Assembly (NCBI GenBank): GCA_028551475.1 | Contig: CM052359.1 | Span: forward strand, 19,469,583-19,533,582 | Length of the DNA: 64,000 nucleotides | Reading direction: 5' to 3' | Origin: Casuarina equisetifolia | Lineage: Eukaryota > Streptophyta > Magnoliopsida > Fagales > Casuarinaceae | Shown here: in pieces, positions 25,361-39,000 of the stretch | Layout of the letters: each line of letters opens with the position of its first letter | Position numbering within the stretch: the stretch's first letter is position 1 | Position numbers and translations under genes: made by a program | The notes under the pieces: generated by a model | The model's database searches: none | What the model was told of the DNA's origin: nothing | The model's input: the letters and a program-made list of their open reading frames with translations, nothing else

Positions 25361-25700
25361 ATAGGCTTAAGACTTTTGGTGTAATGGATGCCAATTGTAA
25401 CAAATGCTATCAAAGATAATTTCACATCCTAAGTTTGAACCATGGAAAGGGCAACTTGCAAAAAAGGTTACCTAGAATTAGCCAAAGTAGAGTCATGTAA
25501 AGTAAAGTCATCATGGAGTGGGCCACTAAGGGCATCACTCTAGAGCATAGTGGTTTGTTACAAGTTTATTATGGTTTTTTGGCAGGCTCAAGCTTATAAG
25601 GACCCATGTTGTAGACAATATTCAAAAGAAATAATCCATAGTTAGCCAATAGGCTTATGCCTTTTAGCATAGCGATTATGCATTGTAACAATTTCTTTCT
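25310..25700 (+). repeat. Imperfect direct repeat ~290 bp apart
   Basis: About 25322-25400 and 25612-25690 share ACAATATTCAAA, GAAATGATCCATAGTTA (GAAATAATCCATAGTTA), CCAATAGGCTTA and ATTGTAACAA. It overlaps the end of the Copia pre-integrase remnant. Origin unknown; a local duplication is simplest. Confidence 0.5.
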
Positions 25701-26389
25701 CATTAAGGACTTCTAAACCTAGAAAATTCTAGCAAAGGGAACTAAAAGGTATGGCCTATAATAACAAAGCACGCTTTCATGTCTCCTCTAATAATGGCTC
25801 CTCCACCTTTTCTAGTAATAGTTGAATTCTAATGTCCTTGTCTAACAAAGCATGTCCCTTTTTCCTTGTAAAAAATAGTGTCTTCATAAATCTAGGCAAT
25901 TCCACCTAACATTTGGCCAATTCCTCCTAAATTTTCACAAATGGCTTATGAGTCTTCACAAACTATTATTGGCTTTGTGCAAAGAATTAGTGGAAGTTTT
26001 CCTCCAAGGCCTACACCTTAGATTCTTGTGCCACCATTGTTTGCACCTTAATCTTGACATAACTCTTACCACCCTTAGGTGCCAAATTAATGTCTCCTAA
26101 TACTTCTATTATGACTCAAGCCCTAATCAATCAATAAAATATATAAATCCTCTTAAAGGTAAATGAATGCCTTATATTATTAAGTCCAATCTTAATCCAA
26201 AAAATTGATAACAATCAAAGTCACAATAGACACTACAATTAATAATAATTAAGACACAATGAATAATAGAATACTGTTATGCTATCATTAGTCTATGCTA
26301 TAACAATTATCACTGGATTACTATTATGAATAAAGCAAGGCAACTTTTGAAAGATAAATTAGGTTCTCTCTAATGGCATGTCTCTTCTT

Positions 26390-27060
26390 GATGATTGATA
26401 CTTCCTTATATTTGCTTATAGCTTGTTGCCCCAAGTTATTTAAGTAGGCCTTCTCCTTAAGTCATATTGAGGCAAGCTAGGTCCTAACAATCATTCAAGG
26501 GTCTTTTAATTGAGGTCAATTGATATGGCTAATTCTTGAATTGACTTAAGTTTTTAGTTTCTTATTTCATTTTTAAAGGTGGTGGATCTTTGACATCATA
26601 TTAAATTCTTAAGCTTTAGTATTCTTTGAGAAGTGCTTGAAAAAAGCTTCTTATAATTGGGTTGATGTTTCAAGTTCAAACACATGCTTGAGTGCTTCCT
26701 CTAAAAGAGTCCCAATAATCTAGGATTTCAGGGTCATCACTTTGTATCCAAGATTCATAATCCAAGTTGGTGACTTCGATGTCTTTCATAGTAATGCATT
26801 AAGGTGGAAGAGTAACTTAGCCAAAGAGGAACCTGTGATTCATTTTGTGTTTGCACAAGCAACTTAACTTGAGTTCCGCATGAAAGATAATTGATTTGAT
26901 TGAGTTTAATGGTTACAAATTTGTCTTGCTGACTTGCTATGCAAAAAGGTATGTTGAGTTTTGGCATAGTTGGAGGAAAGAAATAAAGGTTTGGTGTTTG
27001 AGTGCACCAGCCTACTTTCATACCAAAATCAAAACGGAGAATTGAACAACATGGCAACAA
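26390..27060 (-). pseudogene. Decayed Copia gag, minus strand, inserted between + strand Copia pieces
   Basis: The minus frame at 27060-26755 contains FVTIKLNQINYLSCGTQVKL then LVQTQNES, the Copia Gag opening (FVTIKLN..NYL.W..Q..PLL.SQ), followed by DPEILDYWDSF-type sequence in another frame. A primer-binding-site-like sequence TGGTATTAGCACG lies upstream at 27292-27304. It is broken by stops beyond about 26750. Confidence 0.6.
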
Positions 27061-27291
27061 AGATGGATTTAGATTAATTCCGTTGCTTTTCGTTCAAGAA
27101 CAAAGTTAGTTGATAAAATAGAGTGCAAAATACAACCTAATAAATAAGGGAGAAAGAGTGAACTACAAACAAGACATGATGGAGAACATTAAGTCCGTAT
27201 CTTCCACTGAAGCATACTTTGAGCTCGTGGTAGTTTGGTGAGTCCGCTGTCGTTGCCTTATTGGTTATGACCTTCTTGTGAAGCTGGAGCA

Positions 27292-27304
27292 CGTGCTAAT
27301 ACCA
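27292..27304 (-). other. Primer-binding site of the minus-strand Copia fragment
   Basis: The minus strand reads TGGTATTAGCACG, close to the TGGTATTAGAGC type of Copia primer-binding site, about 230 bases before the gag-like frame. Sequence above 27305 would then be its LTR. Confidence 0.5.
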
Positions 27305-27639
27305 AATAACTTGCAAAAGCATTCGTCCTTTAAGTATGTGTTGAAACATGGGTGAAGTGAACCAGAGAAAGTGTTTCCCTTAGGAGCGCCTTCGTTGAGA
27401 CATGGCTAGGTCAAAGGATAGCTCTTTGAAGGTTTTGTTTGTTTAAGTGTGAGGTACAAGCATACTCTATTAATAGACGGACATAAAATTATCTAAACAG
27501 ATGATATTCTTCCACCAATCAAGATTTCTTCAAGACAGCCTTGTTTGCACAAAAATAATAAACGCTCATTTAATCAAAACTCCAGTAGTGGTTGATGATA
27601 GTGAGTCTCCCTATAATATGCAAAATGTAAACCAATCTT

Positions 27640-28110
27640 GAAGTGTTTTGTATAGCAATTCAATGTTTTACACTGATTGAGTCTAATATATCATATTTGT
27701 GAACTAAATGTCAATTTATACATAATCCAACAAACACTTATTGGCAAACCATTGAAATGATACTCGGATACCTACTTCATATTTGTGAATGCATGTTGTT
27801 AGAGGATCTCAATGATCACTACGTAGTTGGTGAATTCTGTATATTTTTCAGCAACAATTTAACCTCTTGCAAGTCTATGACATAATGTACAATTGTTCGA
27901 TCTAAGGTTGATGCCAAGTACACAGTTTAGCTGAAGCCACTATAGAAGTGGTACAAGCTTGATCACTCCTTTAAAAGCCACATATTTACCTCCCTTGTCA
28001 TCCAATTTCATGGTGTGAGAATGCTGATGCTAGCTATCTTACAACCAATTTTGTTCTACGTGGTAGAACTAAACGTGGGGAAATAGGGCTTGATTTTAGG
28101 TAAAAATGAA
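27640..28110 (+). pseudogene. Decayed Copia RNase H end, + strand
   Basis: Reading across frames on the + strand gives CIFFSNNL, RSKVDAKYT, AEATIEVVQ and, at about 28010-28095, WCENADASYLTTNFVLRGRT then KRGEIGLDFR. This matches the RNase H end of Copia Pol (SRSS.EAEYRALA…WCDNA.A.YL..NPVFH.RTKHIEID.HF). Several stops and at least one frame change are present. Confidence 0.7.
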
Positions 28111-29900
28111 GAAAATCATCTTTAACTATCCCTGAAATACATTTCTTAGTTTATCAATTTGTTTATATTTGTAATACGAACTTGGTCTTTTGCCACTTTT
28201 TTCTTTCTCCTTTAGTTCCATTATTAGCTTGTGGGAGGATGATAGAGCAAAAGAGGACTGAAAAAAAGATCTGGAAAGCACAAAAAAGAACCAAAATGAC
28301 CAGTGCAGATCCAGATTCAAAAAACCTATGCCAACCTGTTTCAGTTCCTTAAGCAGCGTCATCTTCGCCAAATCCTAAAAATCGTAGCACAACAGATCGA
28401 GTGACCTTTTCACCAAGCAAAAACAACTTCTCCGAACGGATGAAATGCTTGCATGGTCTCCTCAATGCATGGAAGAGGATTTGGTAGTGCCAAAAAAGGC
28501 AATGGGAGAAACGAAAGAGGATTCAGTAACACATGAACAATTCTTTCAACCAAAATCTGTAACACATGAATGGTCGGGAATGGTAGAAGAATGGACGAAC
28601 GGGAATCGGTATCTTATAATGATTACTGTCAATAGATGATATGTTATTCCCACTTTCAAATTAGGATAATCCAATTCGTAAGTATAAATACTCAACTCTT
28701 GTGTCGGAAAATTCAAGGAAAAACAATGTGAATTCTTTGCCGAAAGCCATAGTTCAAGTGTTCCAAATTTTCCTCTTTCAAAGTGTTCTTCATATTCTAC
28801 TTCATGTTTCTTTAGCCTCTTCTTTTTTAATTTTTTTTCCCCTTTTGGAAGATATAACTAAGTCTTTTTTTTTTTTTTCCTTTTAGTTAAAAAAAGAAGT
28901 TATAGATAAGTCTAGTTTTTTAAAGGAAAAATCTAATGGTTTATGGAATTTTTTTAGATTGAAGGCAAGATTAAGTTTTCTTAATTGAATGGCTTTGTGT
29001 TTAGTATTATGAGTTTAATTACTTAAGGACTTCTTTAGTTACTTTTTTTGCTTTATATAATTTTGTTGACTATTCATGGTTTTCTGATGCAGTGAATGCT
29101 TGAAAAGTTTCTATGATTGTAAATAAATGTGTCATTGTTCTAACCATTTAAAATCTTCTTTGCTTTACTCTTCATTTTGATAAATTTTTATTATGATTAA
29201 TTATCAACAATATAATTATACTAATTATCAAATTTCAATTTCGTTCCTTTCTTCACATGTGCTTTTTTTATTCCTTTCATTATATTATGATTTGAGACCT
29301 TAAAAAATAAAGCTCTTCTTCCTAGTTTCTTTTTCTCTCTCTTTTTTAATTCTTTTTATTTTGCCTGTAATATTAGATTTTGTCGACAAGCGTGGCTTTA
29401 ACTATGTAGAATTAATTGAAACATTTTAGGCTTCTGATTCAATAATTAAAACCAATAATTTAGGATGACCATGAAATTAATTTCCCAATAGCCACTTTCT
29501 CCCCCAAAACACTGTAGCTTTTGTTCGCAAAATCCAATACACTTAATCATGCGAACTAAAGTATTAGTATCTTAGACTGGAGTATATCAATGCTTCTAGA
29601 TTTTTGGGGCCAACGACATTAGATCTTTTTTGCTCCACCGACGCCGTCCACGTCGGTACCACGTTTCCGCGTTACAGTTGTCGAATTTGTAACTTTTTCT
29701 CAATAATTTCTTATCTCTTAAGTTTAATAATGGTAAAAAACTTTATTAAAAAAAAAAAGAGAGAGAAGATAATGAAACCGTCTGCGGTATTCTCGGTCAT
29801 ATGGTTTTCCGTGACGTAACCCGAGGAGAATCCTTGAAGTTATTAGGTTGCAGGCTTGTGCGCGTGATGGGGCAGAATCTAGCTGGCCTCAACCACGCGC
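28111..29900 (+). promoter_or_regulatory. Spacer upstream of the BGAL10-like gene, with an LTR-like part
   Basis: Following the RNase H remnant, 28111-28870 is the expected site of a 3' LTR; a TATAAATACTC box at about 28683 and CTCTTGTGTCGG fit an LTR promoter, but no partner LTR is present. 28870-29600 is AT-rich with nothing recognisable. The last 250 bases before the gene are GC-richer and include CACGTCGG (about 29650), which could be a CACGT-type transcription factor site. The core promoter is not defined. Confidence 0.35.
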
Positions 29901-30013
29901 TATTCTTGTCATAAACACACATGCTCGGTCCCCTCAGACAAGGCTCTTACACTCGTACTGATGGAAAAATAAGCTTCACTTTCAGCTCGCTCACAGCACT
30001 GGCGCAACCAAAA

Positions 30014-33000
30014 ATGAAGCTCTCCTCCTCTCTGCTGCCCTGCCTCGCGATACTGGTGTTCTTGTGCTTCTCTTCATCACTTGCTGGCAATGTCACCTAC
30101 GACCATCGCTCGCTCATCATCAATGGCCAGCGAAAGCTCCTCATCTCCGCCTCCATTCACTATCCTCGCAGTGTTCCCTCGGTAAGCGGCCGTTATCTCT
30201 TCTCTTCGCTTCGCCACATTTTTCCACTCGCTTCCTCACCACGAAATTACTAGATGACTTCCGGGAATAAGAGAAGCTCACGCTTACCATAATGATTTCG
30301 GTTGCTTCCTCTCAAACTTTCGTAATGATAGGTCCTGATTGGTTGTAGTGTTTTATTTGGTTGTTTGCTTGCTTTCTTCTTCGGCTTCTTCCTTTCGTGC
30401 AGTTACATGAGTTATATCTGCCGATTTGTTTCATTTCTCTGTTTTTATTTCCGGTGCCAGGAATGAAACGAAGAGCAGGTTTACAGAAAATGGACTTCTT
30501 TTTTATTTTTTCTAGTTTTCCTTCGTAGTAGAAGCGAGTCTGCAGATTTGTATGCTCATCTAGTGTAATATTTTCTTATTACTAACGTTTGCATTTCAGT
30601 AGAGCGTTTTCATTTTTTTCATCTGATTTCCAATGTAATTTGCATTTGGATTACGCATTTAGTTTGGCTACTTGTTCATTTCTCTGTAGTTTCATTTTGG
30701 ATATCTCTTTTTCTTTCTGTTATTTCTGATGGAAATTAATTATGTATACATGAATGTAATTTGTTACTTAGATGTGGCCGGGCTTGGTCCAAACAGCAAA
30801 GGAGGGAGGGGTTGATGTGATCGACACATATGTATTTTGGAATGGTCATGAGCTTTCTCCCGGCAATGTGAGTGAGATAACAATTGAATAGTACTACTGA
30901 TCCATGCGAGTGAGATGAAAAAATTGTCTCTCCTCTGATATAAAATTGCTTTCTGGTAAAATCACTACATACCTTCCATTTCTTACATGAATTTTCGCCA
31001 TTTCAAACTATATCATTTAGTTCGTGATGGAGTCAGTGATTAGTAACCGACACATTGATCGGTATCTTTCTAATCATACTGAACGGGTTTGTCTCTTCTC
31101 TTTGAATTTGGGAATTGCAAGTATTATTTTGGGGGACGATATGATCTGGTCAAGTTTGTGAAGATTGTTCAAGAGGCAGGATTGTATTTGATTCTTCGAA
31201 TTGGCCCAGTCGTTGCGGCAGAATGGAATTTTGGGTACGTTATTACAACCATGGATCATGATATTGTTATTTTTAGAATAATTGATGGATTTTACATCCA
31301 ATTTAAGACTGTGCTCATGGATTTATTAATGTTGAGTCACCCTTTCAAACTTCAAGTACTACTTCGAGATGTCTAAAAGCAGTTCTATGATCCAGGGGAG
31401 TACCTGTATGGTTACATTATGTGCCTGGAACTGTATTTCGGACTGACAATGAGCCTTTTAAGGTAGGGAATTGGGACTTTCTCAGCTTAAATTCTAAGAA
31501 AACAGAAGAGAGCAATGTCAGTAACATTATTTTCTAGTATATTGTGATACAATCTTGCCATAAAACATGATACTGAGGCCCTTGCTAACCAATTGCACTA
31601 CTTGGTGATGTTTAGCATTACATGCAGGAGTTTACAACATTCATAGTCAACCTAATGAAACGAGAGAAGCTTTTTGCATCACAAGGAGGCCCCATCATTT
31701 TGGCACAGGCAAGTCTAACATTTTGTGTGAAATTAGTTCATTTTCCTTGGTTTATGTTTACCATCTATCTTGGACAAACTGAATGGACTTGTGATAAGGT
31801 AAAAGGCTGATTTCTGAAATTTTCCTTCTCTTCTTTCACAGCACGTCTATCAATATTAACTTGCATTGTAGAAAGTTAAGGGCCTTGTGGCTTTTCGAGT
31901 TTGGTGATACAAAATCTTTAGGCTATAGTAAATTCAGCAGATTGTGGAGTTACCAATTCAGCTTATTGGTTATTGCAGGATCTTAAGTAGCTTTACTTTT
32001 GGGGATGCCTTATTATTATTATTTCTATCTTCTTCCCTTAACTCTGGGATCATATACATGTCTTGGCTATGTGCTCTCTGATGAAGTAAACCAAACGAAG
32101 GGAATTATATTCAAGGTTTTTCCTTTACATAAAGAATTGGTAACGTTGTTTTTTTCCTTATCCCAAGAAAACAAAGGTAAACAAAGGTAAACAAAGGTAC
32201 CCTGTTTATTCTATTTAGCTTCTTCCCACAATTGCATTTCTGTTTTGACTTGAAGAAAGATTGAAGGTAATTAGTCTTGGGGAAAGGGATCTTGCATCAA
32301 TCAAACACTCACAATAAAGAACACAAACAATTAATGTGGTTCATGAAAATTTGTCCCTTTGTCCACTGAGAAGTAATTTATTATTATCTTCAGATACTTT
32401 CAACTTCGCTTCCACACCTAGAATTTTACTTTCACCCCTGCTTCTCTATTGTTGTGTGAAAGCCCGGTGATGTCAAGCTGGAGTTTCTTTTCTGCCGGAA
32501 ACCTGCAGCTTTGATACCAGTTGTTTGGGGAAGTAGATCTTGCAGCAATTGAACATACAATAAAGAAACAATTTATGTGGTTTGGGGAACTTCTTCCCAA
32601 CAACTGCTGTCAATTAGAAGATTAATTTCGTAGCTAAAAGCAGAAGACAGTGAGGTTATCCCCATGTAATCCCTTTGTAGCTCTGAAGAAGGCATTATTT
32701 ATATGGAATATAAGATATGTAGATGTTATAGATTCAATAAGAAACCTTTGTTGTTAAGAATTCAGAATCCATGAATGGTGGAAAGGGATTAGAGCAAGAA
32801 TCAGATCCAAAGCCGTTTTCAGAGAGTATAACTTGACCGTACTTCTAACTGTGAAATGAATAATAATGTCTTTAAAGCATTCCAATTAAATTCTCAAATG
32901 GAGCTCCTTTTCAGGAAGTAAGGGCCACGATGATTCTTGATCCTTCTTTGACATTCATAGAATTCTCAAACTTTGAGATCACTGACTTTGTTCACGACTT

Positions 33001-36000
33001 TGTTCACCGAAAGTCTGCCATTTTATTTTAAATCAACAAACTCCCTCCCACCCAATTTTTTTTTAAATAAAGAAGGAATAGAAACTCCACGACCACATTT
33101 TCCTTAAAGAAAAGAAATTCAGTTCTTACTCTGAATCATATCTCTGCTGTATCCACATGGTATCCTAGCATATCAATAATGTATACAAGCCACTTCTGTT
33201 ACAAAACTCATTCCTTGATTTATGGAATACATATGTGATTTCTATCCCTCTGTAATGCCTTTATATCTTATACATATCTTATTTGGGTGGGGGCTTTTTC
33301 AAAGTTTTTTCTCCTGAGAACCCTACAGAGCTTTTATTTGGTATGAATATAGTCTTCCTGACTACAACGATGAAAATTTGAAAGCAAACAATTTCCTTGG
33401 TTCTTAGAGTTCGGAGGCATCCCTAAGAAATTTTCTTTTAGGAAATGATCATTTTATTTCTAAATTATAGTGGAGATTTTTTTTTTTTTTTGTGAAAGAT
33501 TAAAAGCAAAAGTTCTATCAAGTACTAAATATATCTGTTTCTATAATCATTAGTTAATTTATCTTACTCCAATAAAATCTTTCAATTACTTGTCAAGAAC
33601 TTTGACCCTCAGCCTTCGCTTGGCTCGTAAGTTAAGTTTATGTATGATCTCTAACAGAAGACCCCTTTCCAACTGTTTTATGTATCGTGTGCTTCTCTGT
33701 TTATCTTGTATGTTAACAGCGAAAGGTTAGCATTTTTCTGTTCTTTCAGATAGAGAATGAATATGGATACTACGAGAGTGCTTATGGAGATGGAGGGAAG
33801 CGATATGCCATGTGGGCTGCTAGCATGGCTGTATCTCAGGATATAGGTGTCCCTTGGATCATGTGCCAGCAGTTCGATGCTCCTGACAATGTGGTAAGAT
33901 TTTTTTTTTTTTACTTTTATTTTCTCACTGAAGCATTATCTATCTAATATGTTCAAAATTTTTCTGATTGGTATTTATCATTTTTATTTATTATGAGTTA
34001 CCTAGTTTGGTACTTCTGGTTTACAACATGTTGGACCTTGTGGATTTTGTGGGTTCTAGTAAATTCCGAATCAGGTTTGAAGAAGATTTTGTTAAGTTAT
34101 TCAGGCCGAAGGAATTTTGGCGTTGTACTTTCTATTTCTTTGACTCTCGTCACATACATTAAATACTGCAAATTCTAAGTGCTCCAGAAGGTTAGCAGTT
34201 TTTGTTTGATGAGTGCCCAACTTTTATCTTCCTTCAAGACATTCATGTCCCATATGGATGCATGTATCCTTTGACTTGTGTGCCTCTTCAGGTCAACATG
34301 CTGATGATGGTCATTTTAGAAATTTAGTTCGTCAAGTTGGAAATAGTTGTAGTACTCGTACATGATTCAGGAACACTACATGCTTAAGAGTTTTTTTGAC
34401 ATAGCAAGTTTATATTCTTGATGCATTCAAGATTGGTCTTTCCTTTTTCTTTGTCTAGAAGGTTCAATTCTTACATGAATGAGTACATTTACATTCAATT
34501 CAAAGTAAAACCTTTCATGTTTCTGTTGCAGATTGATACTTGTAACTCCTTCTACTGTGACCAGTTCAAACCTCTGTCTCCCAACAAGCCGAAAATTTGG
34601 ACTGAGAATTGGCCTGGCTGGTAATGTTATATTTTATCTTTGATCTCTATATTCTTCACCTGTTTCCAAGTTCACATTTGATATTTATAGGTTTTTCACT
34701 CTTCTAGTGTAATTATCTTCTTCATTTACCTTCCCTGAATGTATCATATAATAGTATCTAAAACTTGAGTTATAGGTTGTCATCCAAACTGTTCCTTTTG
34801 TGTCTCCAATTACTCATACAAGTCAAACAAATAAAGCAGACAATCATATAGTTATGGGAACTACAACAGAAAGATATAGGCTACAAAATGACAAATTTTT
34901 ATTCTTCAATTCATCACTTACTCAAATTTGGGTTAAACAGTAAAATGATAAATTTCTTAATTACGGTTCTCTCATGTTGCCTATACATTACGCTTGGAAA
35001 ACCTCATGTGTGGTGTGTCATTTAGCAGAAGTTGTCATATTGACCAAAGATGAAGAACCACTAGAGAGGGAAAATTCTCTAGCGCTTTTGGGCATATGAA
35101 ATCTCCTAGATAGTGAGCGAATAGTTTCTTTGTGGATGTAGGGAACCCCAAAGTTCCCCTCTTTAATGCTCTCTATTTTTGTTCACTACGATTGCTTCCA
35201 CTAAACAACACCGTGCACACAGTGTTTTTCAAGCCTCACATATATAGGTAGCTGCCATGTTGCCTATACAGATGAGGCTTAAAAAATCTTATGTGTGTTG
35301 TGTTATTTAGTGGATGCTGTCATAATACTCAGATATAAAGACCCACTAGAGGGGAAATTCTTTGGTATAGGAGATCCCCTAAATACTGAGAGAATTGGTT
35401 CTTTGTGGATTTAGGGAAGGTTTATCCTCAACTACATGAAATTCTGTCTTTCCTTTTCTTTTCTTATCTTATCTTTTCTTTTCCTTTTTTTCCCTCTTTG
35501 TTTGGTGTTGTGCTTGTGTGCGTGTTTGTAGAACAATCTGTCTCATGATACTGTGTTAAATGATAGTGGCTATATTGGGATGGTTGGTGAAGTACTTTCC
35601 CCTTCATTGGTTCACTTTATATTATTGCTACAATTATCATTATTATTATGCCTATGTAGGGATAGTCCTCTATGTGAGTAAGTTGCTATTTGTTACAATC
35701 TCAATACAGAAATCATTCACATAGCTACTTGGCTTTCCCTTTTATTTTTGCTCCTCAACTTCCTACGCCCTTATTCCACATCTTGTGACGCAGTACCAAG
35801 ATGAGAAAGAAGGGGGATATAGGTCATTGAAAGCAAATTTTTCTTCATGCCTCAGCTAGAGAGAAAGATATCATTAAAGAATTGAAAGCTTCGTTTAAGG
35901 ATGGTCAACTCTTCTGTTGAAAAGAGGTGTGACCCAATAATTTCCCCTGGTGCTAACATTGATAATAAACATGTGGTTAGAAGTAATGTTCAAGAAAAAG

Positions 36001-39000
36001 TATACCTGAGAAAGTTTATTTTGTTATGTGATTACTAGATTACAGTACCAAAGCTGAGAAGCCAGACAGCAGGTCTACAAGTGCCAATCTTGTGTAAAAT
36101 TTTGTCTAGAAGTTTTCTGTCTTCTGCTTGAGATGAAGATTTAAATATTAGCCTACTGAACCAGTGAAAGTGTTTAACTCTAGCACGGTCTGTAAAGGAA
36201 CCATCAAGCATTTTGGTTCTATCATGCATATAGTGTCAAGGTTATTTCTTGAACCAGTTTTCCAATTGGTATGAAGGAAAAAGGGAGGGATGGAGAAAGA
36301 AGGAAGAAAAATGAGGGTTTGATTTTTTGTTTCATTTTTACTTTTTTAGTGTTTGGTAAAAGGGAAAATGGATTGGAATGAAGGTGGGACAGATGGTAAT
36401 ACTTCATCTGGGTCCACACTTATCATCCTCCTATTTTGAGAGAAAATGAGAAGGATGATGGTTGTACCACCCTCTCCGCCACGCGCCCCCCCCCCCCCCC
36501 TCCTCCCTGCCAACAAAAAAAAAAAAAACCAAAAAAGATAAACAAAAAATTCATTCCTCATCCTCTTAAAGAATGTGTTGTGGTAAGATCAAAATACGAA
36601 ATCTTCTTTCTTTACTCTTGTCCTTTTACTTTGCCAAACAAAGGAAAGAGAAATTCATTTGTCACCTTCCATTTTACCATCACTTTGCCAAGCCTATGTG
36701 GTAGGAAATCATGACGTCTTTTTTCAATTCCATTCTCCGTCCTATGTCCTATTTACTTCCATTTTCCCCTTAGTTCTGCCAACTGACCTGAGTTGGTTAA
36801 ATGTTTGACAAAAAGGATCATATGACTTGGCAAGAGGGCAAAGTTCATTATAAGCAAACAAACCCATCTAGAGCAAAGGAAGCTTTCCTGGTTGGATAGT
36901 TTATTGTGTCTTTTATGGAATTAATAATTCTAATAAGACTTAAGTTTACTAGGTATCATAAAATGTTAAAACTACTGGCATGGTCTTGAAAACCATTCTG
37001 AAAATGGTTTTCAACTTAATGATGATGTTTGAGTTTCTGGATTTAGGTTAAGTTTGTTCATGTAAGAAAGTCGATCTTGTATTGAAAGCCTGCACTCTAG
37101 CCTTCAAAAATGATCTTTTATGTCTTTACTAATTTTGCAGCCAGTCTTTTGCTATTTTCAGGTTTAAGACATTTGGTGGCAGAGATCCTCATAGGCCAGC
37201 TGAAGATGTTGCTTTTTCTGTTGCTCGTTTTTTCCAGAAAGGTGGTAGTGTCCAAAACTACTACATGGTATATCAATCACTTTCTAAGCACAATGACTTG
37301 TTTTGTTTATATAATTTAATGCTTTGAGTTATTGGTATTTTTGGTAATTTACTTCTAGTTCTGTCTCAACTCGTAATTACATTTTGAATGCATGATTGAT
37401 ACTAGTGCATTACCATGGTCATCATCACAATCTGTTACTTTTCTCTTTTTAGTATCATGGAGGGACAAATTTTGGTCGCACTTCAGGTGGACCATTCATT
37501 ACAACAAGTTATGACTATGAAGCACCCATTGATGAATATGGTATGCACTAGAAATGCTGTTCTAATGATTACATGCTATGCCTTGCATCTGTAATATGGA
37601 GTAATAGGCAATTTACTAAAATCAGCATGTGATATTTAATTTAATTGAATGTTTCGTGTGGCTTGTAGGATTACCCAGGCTACCTAAATGGGGTCACCTT
37701 AAAGAACTTCATGGAGCTATAAAGAAATGTGAACATGTATTGCTCAATGGTGACCCAACCCATATGCCACTGGGTCCTAACCAAGAGGTAATTTTCTCTC
37801 TCCCATTTGGCATTGTAGTGCGATGTTCTTAAATGATTTCTTTACCATTTTGGCTGGTTGATTGAATCCAAATTCGTTTGGTTATTCCATTACACTGTTA
37901 TTTCATACTGGTGAGTATTCTTTTGTAAGTAAATGATAGTATACTTTGTAATTGAAGCATACCTTAAGATCAGTGCATGTTATGCTTGATAGTCATTGCA
38001 CATCCTCTTTCCAATAGCCCCAGCTTTGGGAATTAATGGTTCACATACAAAGTATTGGAATCTTGTTTTTCTAAAAGGTCTTGTGTTTGAGTTCTGCACA
38101 TATTGTATCCAGTTTCTAAATTTGTTCTGATCCATTACTTTGTTTCGTTGTTGTTCATTGTTTTAATTGAATGCAAGATTAGCTAATGTATACTGGTCTT
38201 CAGCTTCTCAGAAACTGGTTGACGTACTGAAATAATTAGGTTTACTCATTGTAATCATGAGGTTATGTTAATCTTACAAAAGGTGTATGATACTTCTTTA
38301 TTGGTTTATGTGTTAATTGGATCTCTCAAAATTCGCAACTTGGAAGCAATTATAGAATATTGTATCTTACTCTATCTTAAAATACCTGGAGCAATTCTCC
38401 ATTTTCAGGCAGAGGGTTTGGGAAAATGACGTTGTCTTTGCATTTAACTTTTCATGTTATCCTTAATAGCGGTCCATGGTATCAAGTAAAGTTTCTTCTC
38501 AAACTGCATGTAGCCATCAAGTTCATTAATGTCTTTCTTTCGGTTGTGGCATCAGGCCTATTTTTCTTGAGAACCAAAAATTGGTTGGATGAATTTGGGC
38601 TTACAAATTTATATAGTTGTTGGCCTTTTCACCTTGTAATTTAATATTCTGAGTTAGATTCTCTAACCTTGGGGAGATTTTAGGAAGAATTTTTTACCTT
38701 TTGCTTTATTTTGCTTCATTACAATGCTTTACTGCACTTTTGCCAAAGATAATCAGAAATGCGGCAATTGAAACTTCCTGATCACCTGAATTTGGATGTT
38801 GCACTGAAGATATCGTCTCAAGTAACATTGGCTGCGTAAAGAGGATACTTGATGAGTTTGATGTGAGGCAATCTTTTTCAACTTAGTATGTCAACCATGA
38901 TGGTGGAAGAATTACTTAGTGTGTTGGAAACTAATACAACCTATGTTCTATTCTTCGGTTTCTTGTGCTCACTATTTTGTGTATTTTGGTCTGAAATGTG

